From Streptomyces syringium (lineage in GTDB: Bacteria > Actinomycetota > Actinomycetes > Streptomycetales > Streptomycetaceae), in NCBI RefSeq assembly GCF_017876625.1, contig NZ_JAGIOH010000001.1, positions 2,356,001 through 2,420,000 on the forward strand: 64,000 nucleotides of DNA, written 5' to 3'. This document shows, one piece after another, positions 54,793 to 63,236 of this stretch. The notes beneath the pieces are model-generated. The model saw only the letters and a program-made list of their open reading frames with translations. It ran no database searches and was not told the origin of the DNA. Made by a program: the position numbers and the translations under genes. Numbering within the stretch: position 1 is the stretch's first letter; every line of letters begins with the position of its first letter.

Positions 54793-55367
54793 ACGCCACC
54801 ACCTTGCTGAAGGACGCCTTCACCGGTCCCGGCGCCCTGACCAGGCTCGCGGGCGCGGCCCTGCTGCTGACGACGCTGTCCGCGCAGCATCCGCATCCGG
54901 CCTTCGAGCGCGGGCGGGAGAAGGACCTGTTCTCCCTCGTGCCGAACTGGAAGTTCTTCGCGCCGAACCCCGCGACGCACGACTACCACTACCTCTACCG
55001 CACGCTCGACGAGAGCCGTGAGACGTCGCCCTGGATCGAACTCGACCTGATCCAGGACCGCAGGATGATCCAGGCCTTCTGGTTCTCGTCCCGCCGTACG
55101 GAAAAGGCGGTGTTCGACATCTGCAGCGCCATCATCAAGAACATCGCCAAGGGCGAGGACCCCACCGGATCGCCGCCCTTCCGGGTCCTCGCCGAGTTCA
55201 TCAGGAAGCAGATCCGGGACGCCCCGAACGTCTCCGAGGTGCGCGGCTTCCAGTTCTCCGTGGTGCGCGCCGGAGGGCACGACGACAGCGAGGATCCCGA
55301 GGTTCTCTACGTCTCCACCTATCAGGCGATGAATCCCGTCTCACCGGGCTTCCTGCGGGCCGCCTGA
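54789..55367 (+). CDS. Small membrane-associated protein (LinL/SdpA-like)
   Basis: A 192-residue protein starting at GTG 54789, overlapping the upstream stop. One N-terminal hydrophobic stretch (LTRLAGAALLLTTLSAQ) is followed by LFSLVPNWKFFAPNPATHDY, a W-x-F-F-A-P-N-P pattern seen in proteins paired with HTTM membrane proteins (SdpA/DUF5819-like). The rest is soluble (WIELDLIQDRRMIQAFWFSS). Position and size fit linaridin LinL, reported as LinH's partner in peptide epimerisation/dehydration; this assignment is inference. Confidence 0.65.
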   Translation: MNATTLLKDAFTGPGALTRLAGAALLLTTLSAQHPHPAFERGREKDLFSLVPNWKFFAPNPATHDYHYLYRTLDESRETSPWIELDLIQDRRMIQAFWFSSRRTEKAVFDICSAIIKNIAKGEDPTGSPPFRVLAEFIRKQIRDAPNVSEVRGFQFSVVRAGGHDDSEDPEVLYVSTYQAMNPVSPGFLRAA

Positions 55368-55417
55368 GACCGGGACCCCTGCCACGGGGGTTCCACGCAC
55401 ACAGAAACGGAGAACCC

Positions 55418-56173
55418 ATGACGATCGCGGACATCGGCTACGGCAAGCAGTTCGAGGGCTGGTACGACCGGATCTTCCAGGACGACGCCTCCGCGCGGGC
55501 CGCCGTCGAGGCCCTGGCCGGGTTCCACCCGGACCCGGCGTCGGGGACGCTGGAGTTCGGCGTCGGGACCGGCCGGATCGCGCTGCCGCTGTCGCACCGC
55601 GTCGGCCCGGTCACCGGTGTGGACTCCTCGCGGGAGATGCTGGCGGCCCTGGAGAAGAAGGCCGACGAGGGCGAGGTGACCGCCGAGCTCGGCGACATCC
55701 GCACCTACCGCGGCGAGCGGAGTTACGGCCTGGTCTACTGCGTCTGCTCCACGCTCGCGCAGATCCTCGACCCCGAGGGTCAGCGGGAGGCCATCGCCCG
55801 AGCGGCCGAACTGCTGCGGCCGGGCGGCCGGCTGGTGGTCGAGACGCACAACCGGCCGGGCATCGTCGCCCAGCACGAGGGACAGACGCGCACCACGATA
55901 TTCGTGCCCTACCCGGAGCCGAACACGGGCATCCAGATGCACGCCACGCTCCTGATGGACAACCGCATCTGGCAGGTGTCCACGGTGTGGTTCGAGGCGG
56001 ACGGCACCCACCGCATCGGCACCGAGGCCGTGCGCCTGCTCACCCCCGACGAGGTGGACGGCTACGCGCGGGACGCCGGGCTGCGGCCCGAGGGTCACTA
56101 CAGTGACTGGCAGCGGACCGCGTACGCGCCCGCGGCCGGCCTGTTCGTCGCGTCCTACACCAAGTCCGCATGA
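55418..56173 (+). CDS. Class I SAM methyltransferase (LinM-like)
   Basis: A 251-residue methyltransferase. SAM motif I is TLEFGVGTGRIALPLSHRVG, with the acidic motif II in VTGVDSSREMLAALEKK and motif III-like GDIRTYRGERSYGLVYCVCS. ACGGAGAAC lies before ATG 55418. In linaridin clusters LinM N,N-dimethylates the peptide N-terminus; here the mature N-terminal residue is unknown. It overlaps the ABC gene by four bases. Confidence 0.87.
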   Translation: MTIADIGYGKQFEGWYDRIFQDDASARAAVEALAGFHPDPASGTLEFGVGTGRIALPLSHRVGPVTGVDSSREMLAALEKKADEGEVTAELGDIRTYRGERSYGLVYCVCSTLAQILDPEGQREAIARAAELLRPGGRLVVETHNRPGIVAQHEGQTRTTIFVPYPEPNTGIQMHATLLMDNRIWQVSTVWFEADGTHRIGTEAVRLLTPDEVDGYARDAGLRPEGHYSDWQRTAYAPAAGLFVASYTKSA

Positions 56174-57900
56174 ATCTCCGGGAGATAGTCCGCCGCCACC
56201 GGGCCCTGCTGATCATCGGCGTCGGCATGGGCCTGGTCGGCGCGGCGGCCACGCTCGCCCAGCCCTGGATGCTGGGCCGGCTGATCGAGGCGGTGGCCCT
56301 GGACGAGCCGATCGCCTGGACCGTCACCTTCATCGCGCTGTTCTTCGTCGCGGACGCGGCGCTGAACGCCGGACACGCCTACGCGATCGGCCGGGCCGGC
56401 GAGAACATCGTCTTCGACGCCCGGCGCGTCCTGGGCGGCCGGCTGCTGCGCAGCCAGTTCCCCGCCTTCTCCCGCCTGGAGCACGGGGATGTCTTCGCGC
56501 GCACCGTGTCCGACACCTCCATCGCCTGTCTGGTCATCGCGCAGGCGCTGGCGCAGGTGGTCACCTCGGTCTTCATGGTGGCCGGCGGCATCGTGCTGAT
56601 GGCCCTGCTCGACTGGAAGCTGCTGCTGGCCACGGTCGGCTGTCTCGGGCTGGCCAGCGGTGGTGCGCTGCTGCTGGCCCGCCAGGTGCGCATCGCCGCC
56701 CTGAAGAACCGGGAGAACATCGGCGCGTTCGGCTCGGGGCTGCAGCGCGTGCTCGGCGCCATCACCACCGTCAAGGCGTCCCGCGCCGAGGAGCGCGAGA
56801 CCGAGGAGCTGGCGCGGCTGGCCGACCGGGTGCGGCACAGCGGGATCCGGGTCACCGGGTTCAGCTCGCTGCTCACCCCGGCGATGAACGTCGGCACGCA
56901 GCTCTCGCTCGCCGTCGTCATCTCCTGGGGCATGGCCCGGGTCGCCACCGGGTCGCTGTCGCCCGCCGACCTCACCTCGTTCGTGATGTACCTCTTCTAC
57001 GTGGTGTCGCCGCTGGTGATGCTCTTCATGTCGATCGGCCAGATCCAGCAGGGCCGGGCCGCCATCCAGCGGGTGACGGAGCTGGGGGCCATCCCGCAGG
57101 AGGAAGAAGAGGAGAAGGCCGGGGAGCCGCGGGAGCGCGCGGCCGCCTCGGAGTCGGCCCCCGCGGTCCGCTTCGAGGGCGTCGGCTTCTCCTACCAGGA
57201 GGACGTCCCGGTGCTGCGGGACGTCTCGTTCAGCCTGCCGCGTCGCGGCCTGACCGCGATCGTCGGCCCCTCCGGTGCCGGCAAGACGACGACGTTCCAG
57301 CTCATCGAGCGTTTCCACCGGCCGGACTCCGGCACGATCCATGTGGCGGGCCATGACACCGCCACCCTGAAGCTCGCCGAACTGCGGTCGCTGGTCGGCT
57401 ACGTCGAGCAGGACGCGCCGCTGCTGCGCGGCACGATCCGCCAGAATCTGACGTATGCGAACCCCGGGGCCGGTGCCGAGGAGATCGCCCGCGCGCTGCG
57501 GCTCGCCAGCCTGGAGGACTTCGTCGCCGCTCTGCCCGACGGGCTCGACACGGTGCTCGGTGAGCGCGGCGCCGGGCTCTCGGGCGGCCAGCGGCAACGG
57601 CTCGCCATCGCCCGCACGTTGTTGCAGCGGCCGGAGGTGATCCTGCTGGACGAGGTCACCGCGCATCTGGACAGCGACACCGAGGCAGCGCTGCGCGACA
57701 CGATGGCGGAAGCCGCCGGCGAGTGCGCCGTGCTGGCCATCGCGCACCGGCTGTCCACCGTCGTACAGGCCGACCGCATCATCGTGATGGAGGAGGGACG
57801 CGTGCGGACGATCGGCACCCACCGGGAACTCATCGCGTCCGACGAGGTGTACCGGCGGCTCGCCACCCAGCAGTTCGCGGCCGAGGACGCGCTCACATGA
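56170..57900 (+). CDS. ABC exporter, fused permease-ATPase (LinT-like)
   Basis: A 576-residue half-transporter. Six membrane helices occupy the first ~310 residues (ALLIIGVGMGLVGAAATLAQ; VTSVFMVAGGIVLMALLDW). After a charged linker (EEEEEKAGEPRER) the nucleotide domain has Walker A GPSGAGKTTT from residue 366, signature LSGGQRQRLAIARTLL, Walker B VILLDEVTAHLD and the His switch IAHRLS. No C39 peptidase domain is present, so leader removal needs another protease. It most likely exports the peptides encoded at 52293/52523. Confidence 0.92.
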   Translation: MNLREIVRRHRALLIIGVGMGLVGAAATLAQPWMLGRLIEAVALDEPIAWTVTFIALFFVADAALNAGHAYAIGRAGENIVFDARRVLGGRLLRSQFPAFSRLEHGDVFARTVSDTSIACLVIAQALAQVVTSVFMVAGGIVLMALLDWKLLLATVGCLGLASGGALLLARQVRIAALKNRENIGAFGSGLQRVLGAITTVKASRAEERETEELARLADRVRHSGIRVTGFSSLLTPAMNVGTQLSLAVVISWGMARVATGSLSPADLTSFVMYLFYVVSPLVMLFMSIGQIQQGRAAIQRVTELGAIPQEEEEEKAGEPRERAAASESAPAVRFEGVGFSYQEDVPVLRDVSFSLPRRGLTAIVGPSGAGKTTTFQLIERFHRPDSGTIHVAGHDTATLKLAELRSLVGYVEQDAPLLRGTIRQNLTYANPGAGAEEIARALRLASLEDFVAALPDGLDTVLGERGAGLSGGQRQRLAIARTLLQRPEVILLDEVTAHLDSDTEAALRDTMAEAAGECAVLAIAHRLSTVVQADRIIVMEEGRVRTIGTHRELIASDEVYRRLATQQFAAEDALT

Positions 57901-59381
57901 CGCGCCCCGATGTCGCCGTCGTCGGCAGCGGCCCGAACGGGCTGGCCGCCGCCGTCACCCTGGCCCGCGCCGGGCTGACCGTGCACGTCCACGAGCAGGC
58001 CGCCACGGTCGGCGGCGGCCTGCGCGGCGAGGCGCTGTTCGACTCCGAGGTGTGGCACGACATCTGCGCCGCCGTGCACCCGATGGCGGCCGCGTCCGCG
58101 TTCTTCCGCGAGTTCGACCTCGCGGCCCGCGGGGTCCGCCTGCTCCAGCCGCCGATCAGCTACGCGCACCCGCTGGACGGCGGCGACGCCGCGTTCGCCT
58201 ACCGCGACCTCGCGCGGACCTGCGCCCGGCTCGGCCCGGACGGGGGGCGCTGGCGGCGGCTGATGGAGCCGCTGGTGCGGCACAGCACGGGGGTGACCGA
58301 CTTCCTGCTGTCCGGCCAGCGGTCCCTGCCCTCCGGCCCGGCGGCCCCGCTGCTGCTCGGCCCGCGCGTGCTCGACCACCTCCTGCGGGGCGGCGGACTA
58401 CGCACCGAGGGGGCCCGCGCGCTGCTCACCGGGGTCGCGGCACACGCGGTGGGCCGGCTGCCCAGCCTTCCCTCGGGGGCCATCTCGCTGCTGCTCGGGC
58501 ACCTGGCGCACGCCACCGGCTGGCCGCTGCCGCAGGGCGGCAGCGTCCGCATGGCCGAAGCGCTGGCCGACGACCTGCGGGCGCACGGCGGCGTGCTGCA
58601 CACCGGCCACCGGGTCACCGACCTCGCGGAGCTGGACGCCCGGGTGGTCATGCTGGACACCACGCCGCGCGGCCTGCTGGCCCTGGCCGGCGACCGGTTG
58701 CCGCCGCGCTACCGCCGGGCGCTGGAGCGCTTCCGCTACGGGCCGGGCGCGGCGAAGGCCGACTTCCTCGTCAGCGAGCCCATCCCCTGGGCCCACCCCG
58801 AGGTGGGCCGGGCCGGGACCGTGCACCTGGGCGGCACCCGCGCCGAGACGCTCAGGGCGGAGAACGCGGCCGCCCGGGGCGAGGCCGACGAGGAGCCGTA
58901 CGTGCTGCTCGTCGACCCGGCCGTGACCGACCCGGGCCGTACCGTGGGGGGCCGCCGCCCGGTGTGGGCCTACGCGCACGTGCCCAACGGCGACACCCGG
59001 GACCCGGTGCCGCTGATCACCCGCCGCATCGAGCGGTACGCGCCGGGTTTCGCCGACACGGTCCTCGCGGCGCGCGGCATACCGGCGGCCGACTACGAGC
59101 GGTACAACCCGAACTACCCCGGCGGCGACATCGGCGCGGGAGCCATCACCCTCACCCAGTCGCTCCTGCGACCGACGCCCGCCTGGAACCCGTACCGCAC
59201 CCCCCTGCCCGGGGTGTACCTGTGCTCCGCGTCGACACCGCCCGGCCCCAGCGTGCACGGCATGTGCGGCCACTTCGCCGCCCGGGCCGCCCTCCGCCGC
59301 GAATTCCGCATCACCACCGCACCGCCCCTGGGGCCCGAGGGCGGTGCCATCCCCATCGAGAACACCAGGAGAGCACCATGA
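57897..59381 (+). CDS. Phytoene-desaturase-like FAD oxidoreductase (LinE-like)
   Basis: A 494-residue flavoenzyme. The FAD motif is VAVVGSGPNGLAAAVTLARA followed by GLTVHVHEQA. GGSVRMAEALADDLRAHGG mid-protein and VYLCSASTPPGPSVHGMCGH near the C-terminus are typical of the phytoene desaturase/NAD(P)-FAD group. It overlaps the ABC gene by four bases and the SnoaL gene by four. I recall phytoene-dehydrogenase-like LinE proteins in legonaridin-type clusters. It may desaturate or oxidise core residues; the reaction is unknown. Confidence 0.87.
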   Translation: MTRPDVAVVGSGPNGLAAAVTLARAGLTVHVHEQAATVGGGLRGEALFDSEVWHDICAAVHPMAAASAFFREFDLAARGVRLLQPPISYAHPLDGGDAAFAYRDLARTCARLGPDGGRWRRLMEPLVRHSTGVTDFLLSGQRSLPSGPAAPLLLGPRVLDHLLRGGGLRTEGARALLTGVAAHAVGRLPSLPSGAISLLLGHLAHATGWPLPQGGSVRMAEALADDLRAHGGVLHTGHRVTDLAELDARVVMLDTTPRGLLALAGDRLPPRYRRALERFRYGPGAAKADFLVSEPIPWAHPEVGRAGTVHLGGTRAETLRAENAAARGEADEEPYVLLVDPAVTDPGRTVGGRRPVWAYAHVPNGDTRDPVPLITRRIERYAPGFADTVLAARGIPAADYERYNPNYPGGDIGAGAITLTQSLLRPTPAWNPYRTPLPGVYLCSASTPPGPSVHGMCGHFAARAALRREFRITTAPPLGPEGGAIPIENTRRAP

Positions 59382-60226
59382 GCAGCACGCACCGCCCCAC
59401 CGCCGCGGAGGACTTCGCCGGATACCTCCGCGCCTACCACGCCGACGCCTTCGACGGACAGGACCCGGTCGAGGAGGTCTGGGACCGCTACCACCTGCCC
59501 GACGGCACCCACCGGGTCAACGGCCGGGAGTGGGACCGGAAGAAGACCCTGCGGGGCGTCCGCTCCCGGCGCTCCCTCGGCGCGCCCTACGAGCTGTACA
59601 TCCACGAGGTGACCGTGGAGGGGAACCGGGCCGCCGCCCGGTACACCATCGGCACGCCCATGCTGTGGAAGGTCCAGAGCGCCACCGACACGGCCGTCTT
59701 CGCCGAGCTGGCCGAGGACGGGCGGGTGGCCCGTACCGACATCTTCTCCGCCGGCCGCGCCGGCTGGTCGGGGCCGGGCAAGGACGACCCGTTCGACGCG
59801 GCGGCCCGCCCCGCGCCGGGCACCGCCCCGGCGCCGCCCCCCGCCGCCGGCGCCGAGCCGACACCGGCCCAGGACCCGGCGCACTACCTGCGGGCCTTCT
59901 ACGCCGCCGGCTACGACCCGGCCGTCCCGGCCGCCGAGGCCCACGACCGCTTCCACACCCCCGACGCGCTGCACCAGGTCGGCGGGAAGGTGATGCAGCG
60001 CTCCGGCATCCTGAAGGCCCTGGAGGAGGGCCGGAAGCTGGGCCACACCTACCCGGTGGAGGTGCACGAGACATTGCGTGAGGGCAATCGCTTCGCGGCC
60101 CGCTACACCACGAGCCACGACGGGAAGCCGGCGCGGCGCCAAGAGGTCTTCGCCTTCGGCGAGTTCGCCCCCGACGGCCGCGTCCGTCTGGTCCGCTTCG
60201 TACTGCAACCCGGCTACGGGGCGTAG
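59378..60226 (+). CDS. Tandem double SnoaL-like (NTF2-fold) protein
   Basis: A 282-residue protein with two NTF2-like domains. Domain 1 is FAGYLRAYHADAFDGQDPVE and YELYIHEVTVEGNRAAARYT; domain 2 is AHYLRAFYAAGYDPAVPAAE and YPVEVHETLREGNRFAARYT. An Ala/Pro linker of ~40 residues joins them. The two domains clearly repeat each other. ATG 59378 overlaps the flavoenzyme stop, so it is part of the RiPP operon. It may bind the hydrophobic precursors or assist redox tailoring; I know no firm precedent. Confidence 0.82.
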   Translation: MSSTHRPTAAEDFAGYLRAYHADAFDGQDPVEEVWDRYHLPDGTHRVNGREWDRKKTLRGVRSRRSLGAPYELYIHEVTVEGNRAAARYTIGTPMLWKVQSATDTAVFAELAEDGRVARTDIFSAGRAGWSGPGKDDPFDAAARPAPGTAPAPPPAAGAEPTPAQDPAHYLRAFYAAGYDPAVPAAEAHDRFHTPDALHQVGGKVMQRSGILKALEEGRKLGHTYPVEVHETLREGNRFAARYTTSHDGKPARRQEVFAFGEFAPDGRVRLVRFVLQPGYGA

Positions 60227-61053
60227 GGGTCCGGCCGTCCGGTCGTGGCGGTCCGGGCGGGGCTGAAGCAGGTGTTGTCGGCGGGCACGCCGTCGTGCTC
60301 CTGGCCGTCGTCGTCCTGGTAGCGCCAGCTGAAGCGCAGGCCGTGGGCGGAGGTGATGTCGGGTCCGTCCATGAGCTGGAAGTGCAGATGGGGCTCCGTG
60401 GAGTTCCCCGAGTTGCCGCACTCGGCCAGCACCTGCCCGGCCGTGACCCGGTCGCCCACGGCCACCTTCAGCGAGCGGCGCCGCAGATGCGCGAAGACCG
60501 CGTACGCCCCGTCCCCGAGGTCGAGGACGAGGTGGTTGCCCAGCAGATGCCGGGGCGAGCCGAGGGAGCGCACGAATCCTTCCGGGACCACGTAGAGCAC
60601 TCCGAGCAGCGAGGAGCGCGACAGGTGGTCCCGCTGCCCGTCCCCGACGGCCACCACCCGGCCGTCCGCCGGGGCGAGCAGCGGCTCCCCGAACGCCGGA
60701 TAGGCCTCGGGCCGCCGCGCCACCGGCCAGAACCACACGGGATCCGGCGCCGGGCGGCGGGCCAGGTCGATGGCGTAGGTCTGCGCGAGGTTGTGAGTAT
60801 GGCTGGGCACCTTGGTGGCCGGCCCGTTGCGCGCCATCCAACGACCGTTCACCGGCCCGCCGAGCGCCAGCGGCGGGGCCTCATCGCGCGGTGGGCGCTG
60901 CGCGAGGGACATCGCCCGGCGCATCAGCAGACCGATGATGATCAGGCCGAGCCCGGTGAACCATAACGGCCCGATGCCCTGGGCGTTGACGACGATGCAC
61001 ACGGTGCCCGCGGCCACGACGAGGCCGTGACGCTTCCAGACGTTCTGCAACAT
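60214..61053 (-). CDS. M23-family metallopeptidase, membrane-anchored
   Basis: A 279-residue protein. Two N-terminal helices (LVVAAGTVCIVVNAQGIG; LWFTGLGLIIIGLLMR) anchor a C-terminal M23/LytM domain with zinc residues in HNLAQTYAIDL and TEPHLHFQLMDG, and VFAHLRRRSLKVAVGDRVTA. The enzyme probably cuts peptidoglycan cross-bridges or a peptide outside the membrane. It is convergent with the RiPP operon (13-base overlap of stops), so co-regulation is not implied, but it could be a producer-linked leader protease or wall enzyme. Confidence 0.85.
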   Translation of the reverse strand: MLQNVWKRHGLVVAAGTVCIVVNAQGIGPLWFTGLGLIIIGLLMRRAMSLAQRPPRDEAPPLALGGPVNGRWMARNGPATKVPSHTHNLAQTYAIDLARRPAPDPVWFWPVARRPEAYPAFGEPLLAPADGRVVAVGDGQRDHLSRSSLLGVLYVVPEGFVRSLGSPRHLLGNHLVLDLGDGAYAVFAHLRRRSLKVAVGDRVTAGQVLAECGNSGNSTEPHLHFQLMDGPDITSAHGLRFSWRYQDDDGQEHDGVPADNTCFSPARTATTGRPDPYAP

Positions 61054-61231
61054 GGGGGCCTTCCATAAGGCGAACCGGCAGAGGGGGCCCAGCCTCGCAG
61101 ATACGGAAGGGGCGGAGGTGGCCCCGGATCAAGAACCTGCTGTCTCATCCGTGGTCACTCGTTCTCGGCACCACTGATCGCCTCGTCCTACGGGCGACGA
61201 CCGGCCAGTGGCACCGAGCCGGGAGAGGGCT

Positions 61232-62176
61232 TCAGCCGGGGCTGTTGACCTGGCGGTCCAGGTCGAGGGTGAGCTGGAGCGCGTCCAGCACACTCGCAGG
61301 CGCGATCTGATTGTCCGCTTCGCCGCGCACCACCTCCAGGACGTGACCGATCATGGCGGTGTACTGGTCGGCGGCCGGCAGTTGGAGCTCCTGCGCGCCG
61401 TCGGCGGTGTAGGCGGTGACGGTACCGGAGGGTTTGCCGTCGAAGCCCATCGTGGACGTGGCGTCCAGTACGCCGTGCTCGAAGGTGGCGGTGTAGCCGC
61501 CGCGGGCTCCCCATGCCTGGGGCATCAGCGAGGAGACGGAGCTGCGGGCCGCCGCGCCGTCGAAGCGGAAGGCAGCCTCGATGGCACCGGAGTCCTCGCC
61601 GCGCGCCACGGTGGTGACGGTGGTGGCCCGGGGCAGGCCGAGGGTGCGGGTGATGATGTCCATGTCGCTGTGCAGTGCTTCCAGCGGCAGGACCTTCAGC
61701 CCCAGCGAGACGCCCGGCCACAGGTGCGCGGTCAGGTTCCACAGCGTCAGCTGCTCCAGGCGCCCGTAGGTGCCCTGGTTCACCGCGTCGAAGAGGGCCT
61801 GGTTCGCCGGGATGAACCGCTCGAACATGTCGACGAACACGTGCTTGTCGCTGTGCGCGGCGGACTCGGCCACCCGCTTCGCGTCCTCGATGTCATCGGC
61901 CAGCGGCAGCTCGACCAGCGCGTGCTTGCCCGCCTGAAGGGCGCGCAGCACGAACTCGGCGTGCAGCGGGAGCGGCAGGCAGATGTCCACCAGGTCGAAG
62001 GAGCCGTCCTCGAACGCGGCGTCCATGTCGGTCGAGGAGGCGAACCCGAACTGGCCCGCCACCTTCGCGGTCTTGGCCGCGTCCCGGCCGAACATCACCA
62101 CTTCCACATCGTCACGAGCGGCGTAGACGGCGGCGTGCGCCTGCCCGAAGCCGGTTCCCAGCAGTGCGATCTTCAT
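61232..62176 (-). CDS. Gfo/Idh/MocA-family protein with altered active site
   Basis: A 314-residue Rossmann oxidoreductase-fold protein. The dinucleotide motif is ALLGTGFGQAHAAVYAARDD. The usual E-K-P is replaced by VELPLADD, so the catalytic Lys is lost. The C-terminal domain has GLKVLPLEALHSDMDIIT in place of the common GG-x-x-x-D-x-G-x-H. It may bind cofactor but not catalyse the standard hydride transfer, or belong to a lysine-independent subgroup. It lies 75 bases downstream of the VOC gene. Confidence 0.82.
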   Translation of the reverse strand: MKIALLGTGFGQAHAAVYAARDDVEVVMFGRDAAKTAKVAGQFGFASSTDMDAAFEDGSFDLVDICLPLPLHAEFVLRALQAGKHALVELPLADDIEDAKRVAESAAHSDKHVFVDMFERFIPANQALFDAVNQGTYGRLEQLTLWNLTAHLWPGVSLGLKVLPLEALHSDMDIITRTLGLPRATTVTTVARGEDSGAIEAAFRFDGAAARSSVSSLMPQAWGARGGYTATFEHGVLDATSTMGFDGKPSGTVTAYTADGAQELQLPAADQYTAMIGHVLEVVRGEADNQIAPASVLDALQLTLDLDRQVNSPG

Positions 62177-62251
62177 CTCTTGTCTCCTTTGCGGTGGGTG
62201 GGGCCCCGGCCGGTCCTGCCGGTAGCACGGCGGAGTGGTCGGGGAGCGGGC

Positions 62252-63097
62252 TCAGCGGGTTGCGGGCGGGGTGGGCTGGGAGAGAAGGCCGAAGCGGTTC
62301 CCGCGGGGGTCGCGGATACGGGCGCGGGCCGGGCCGGCAGGCGCGGAGCGCGGCTGCTGCTCCACTCGCGCGCCGTCCTCCCGCACCGCTGCGGCGGTGG
62401 CGGCGACGTCGGCGACCAGGAAGGTGGGCATGACGTAATCCGCCGCGTAATCCGCCGCACTGTCGTTTTCGCCACTGTGATCCCACAAGAGGCCGGAGGG
62501 GTACTCGGCGCCGGGCCCGAAGACGGCCAGGCTGGGCACGTCACCGATGGTGTCGCCCTGCTCGAACCGCCAGCCGAAGCCCCGGGTGTAGAAGTCGGTG
62601 GTGGCCCGGACGTCGGTGGTGCCGATCTCGAAGCCGGCCATCGACCCGGGCTTCGGGGTGAAAGCGGCCTGCTGCATGTACTCCTCTGTTCCGGCGATGC
62701 GCTCCTCGAAGCGTTCGGAGGTGGTCCGGGAGAAGAGGGAGAACAGGTTGCCGCGCGGGTCCTTCAGCCGGGCGAAGACGGTCACGTCCCCCACCGGTGT
62801 GGCCGGCACGACGGTCGTGGCGCCCAGCCCGGTGAGCGTGTCGACGTCGGCGTGGACGTCGGCGGACAGGAGGGAGAGGTTGATCGCCTCGTCACCGGTG
62901 TCGCCCTGCTGGATCGCACCCATCGGCCACGGCGCGCCGGGGGCGAGGATGCGGGTGTAGGTGCGGCCGTCGATGGAGGAATCCGCATCGGCCTCGAACG
63001 TCCAGCCGAGGAGGGACCCGTAGAAGTCGGTGACGGCCCGGGGATCGGTGGTGCCGATCTCGAACCAGACGACCTGGCCGGGAGACATGAAGCTCAT
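62252..63097 (-). CDS. VOC-family (glyoxalase-fold) two-domain protein
   Basis: A 281-residue protein made of two VOC modules. Module 1 has VVWFEIGTTDPRAVTDFYGS and LKDPRGNLFSLF; module 2 has MAGFEIGTTDVRATTDFYTR and RIRDPRGNRFGLL. This is the arrangement of the 27/28-kDa hydroxylase/CFP30-type group. AAGGAAC precedes ATG 63097. It may bind a hydrophobic small molecule or confer resistance. It is followed by the MocA gene and preceded by an MFS gene, a plausible operon. Confidence 0.85.
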   Translation of the reverse strand: MSFMSPGQVVWFEIGTTDPRAVTDFYGSLLGWTFEADADSSIDGRTYTRILAPGAPWPMGAIQQGDTGDEAINLSLLSADVHADVDTLTGLGATTVVPATPVGDVTVFARLKDPRGNLFSLFSRTTSERFEERIAGTEEYMQQAAFTPKPGSMAGFEIGTTDVRATTDFYTRGFGWRFEQGDTIGDVPSLAVFGPGAEYPSGLLWDHSGENDSAADYAADYVMPTFLVADVAATAAAVREDGARVEQQPRSAPAGPARARIRDPRGNRFGLLSQPTPPATR

Positions 63098-63236
63098 GAG
63101 GATTGTTCCTTTCGTGCGACCGCGAACGTGGCATGGGTCGCGGGGTCGGGTTCTTTCGTGCCGAGCCTGGCTCGCCCTCAGGGGCGGGCTCGCGTACAGA
63201 GCCGGAGGATTGACCCCCGCGCGGGCCCGCGGCAGG

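Noticed and set aside
52293..60226. Daptide or lanthipeptide assignment for the RiPP cluster
   Set aside because: The precursors do not end in Thr and there is no aminotransferase or dehydrogenase of daptide type; no LanM, LanB/C or LanKC gene is present in the cluster.
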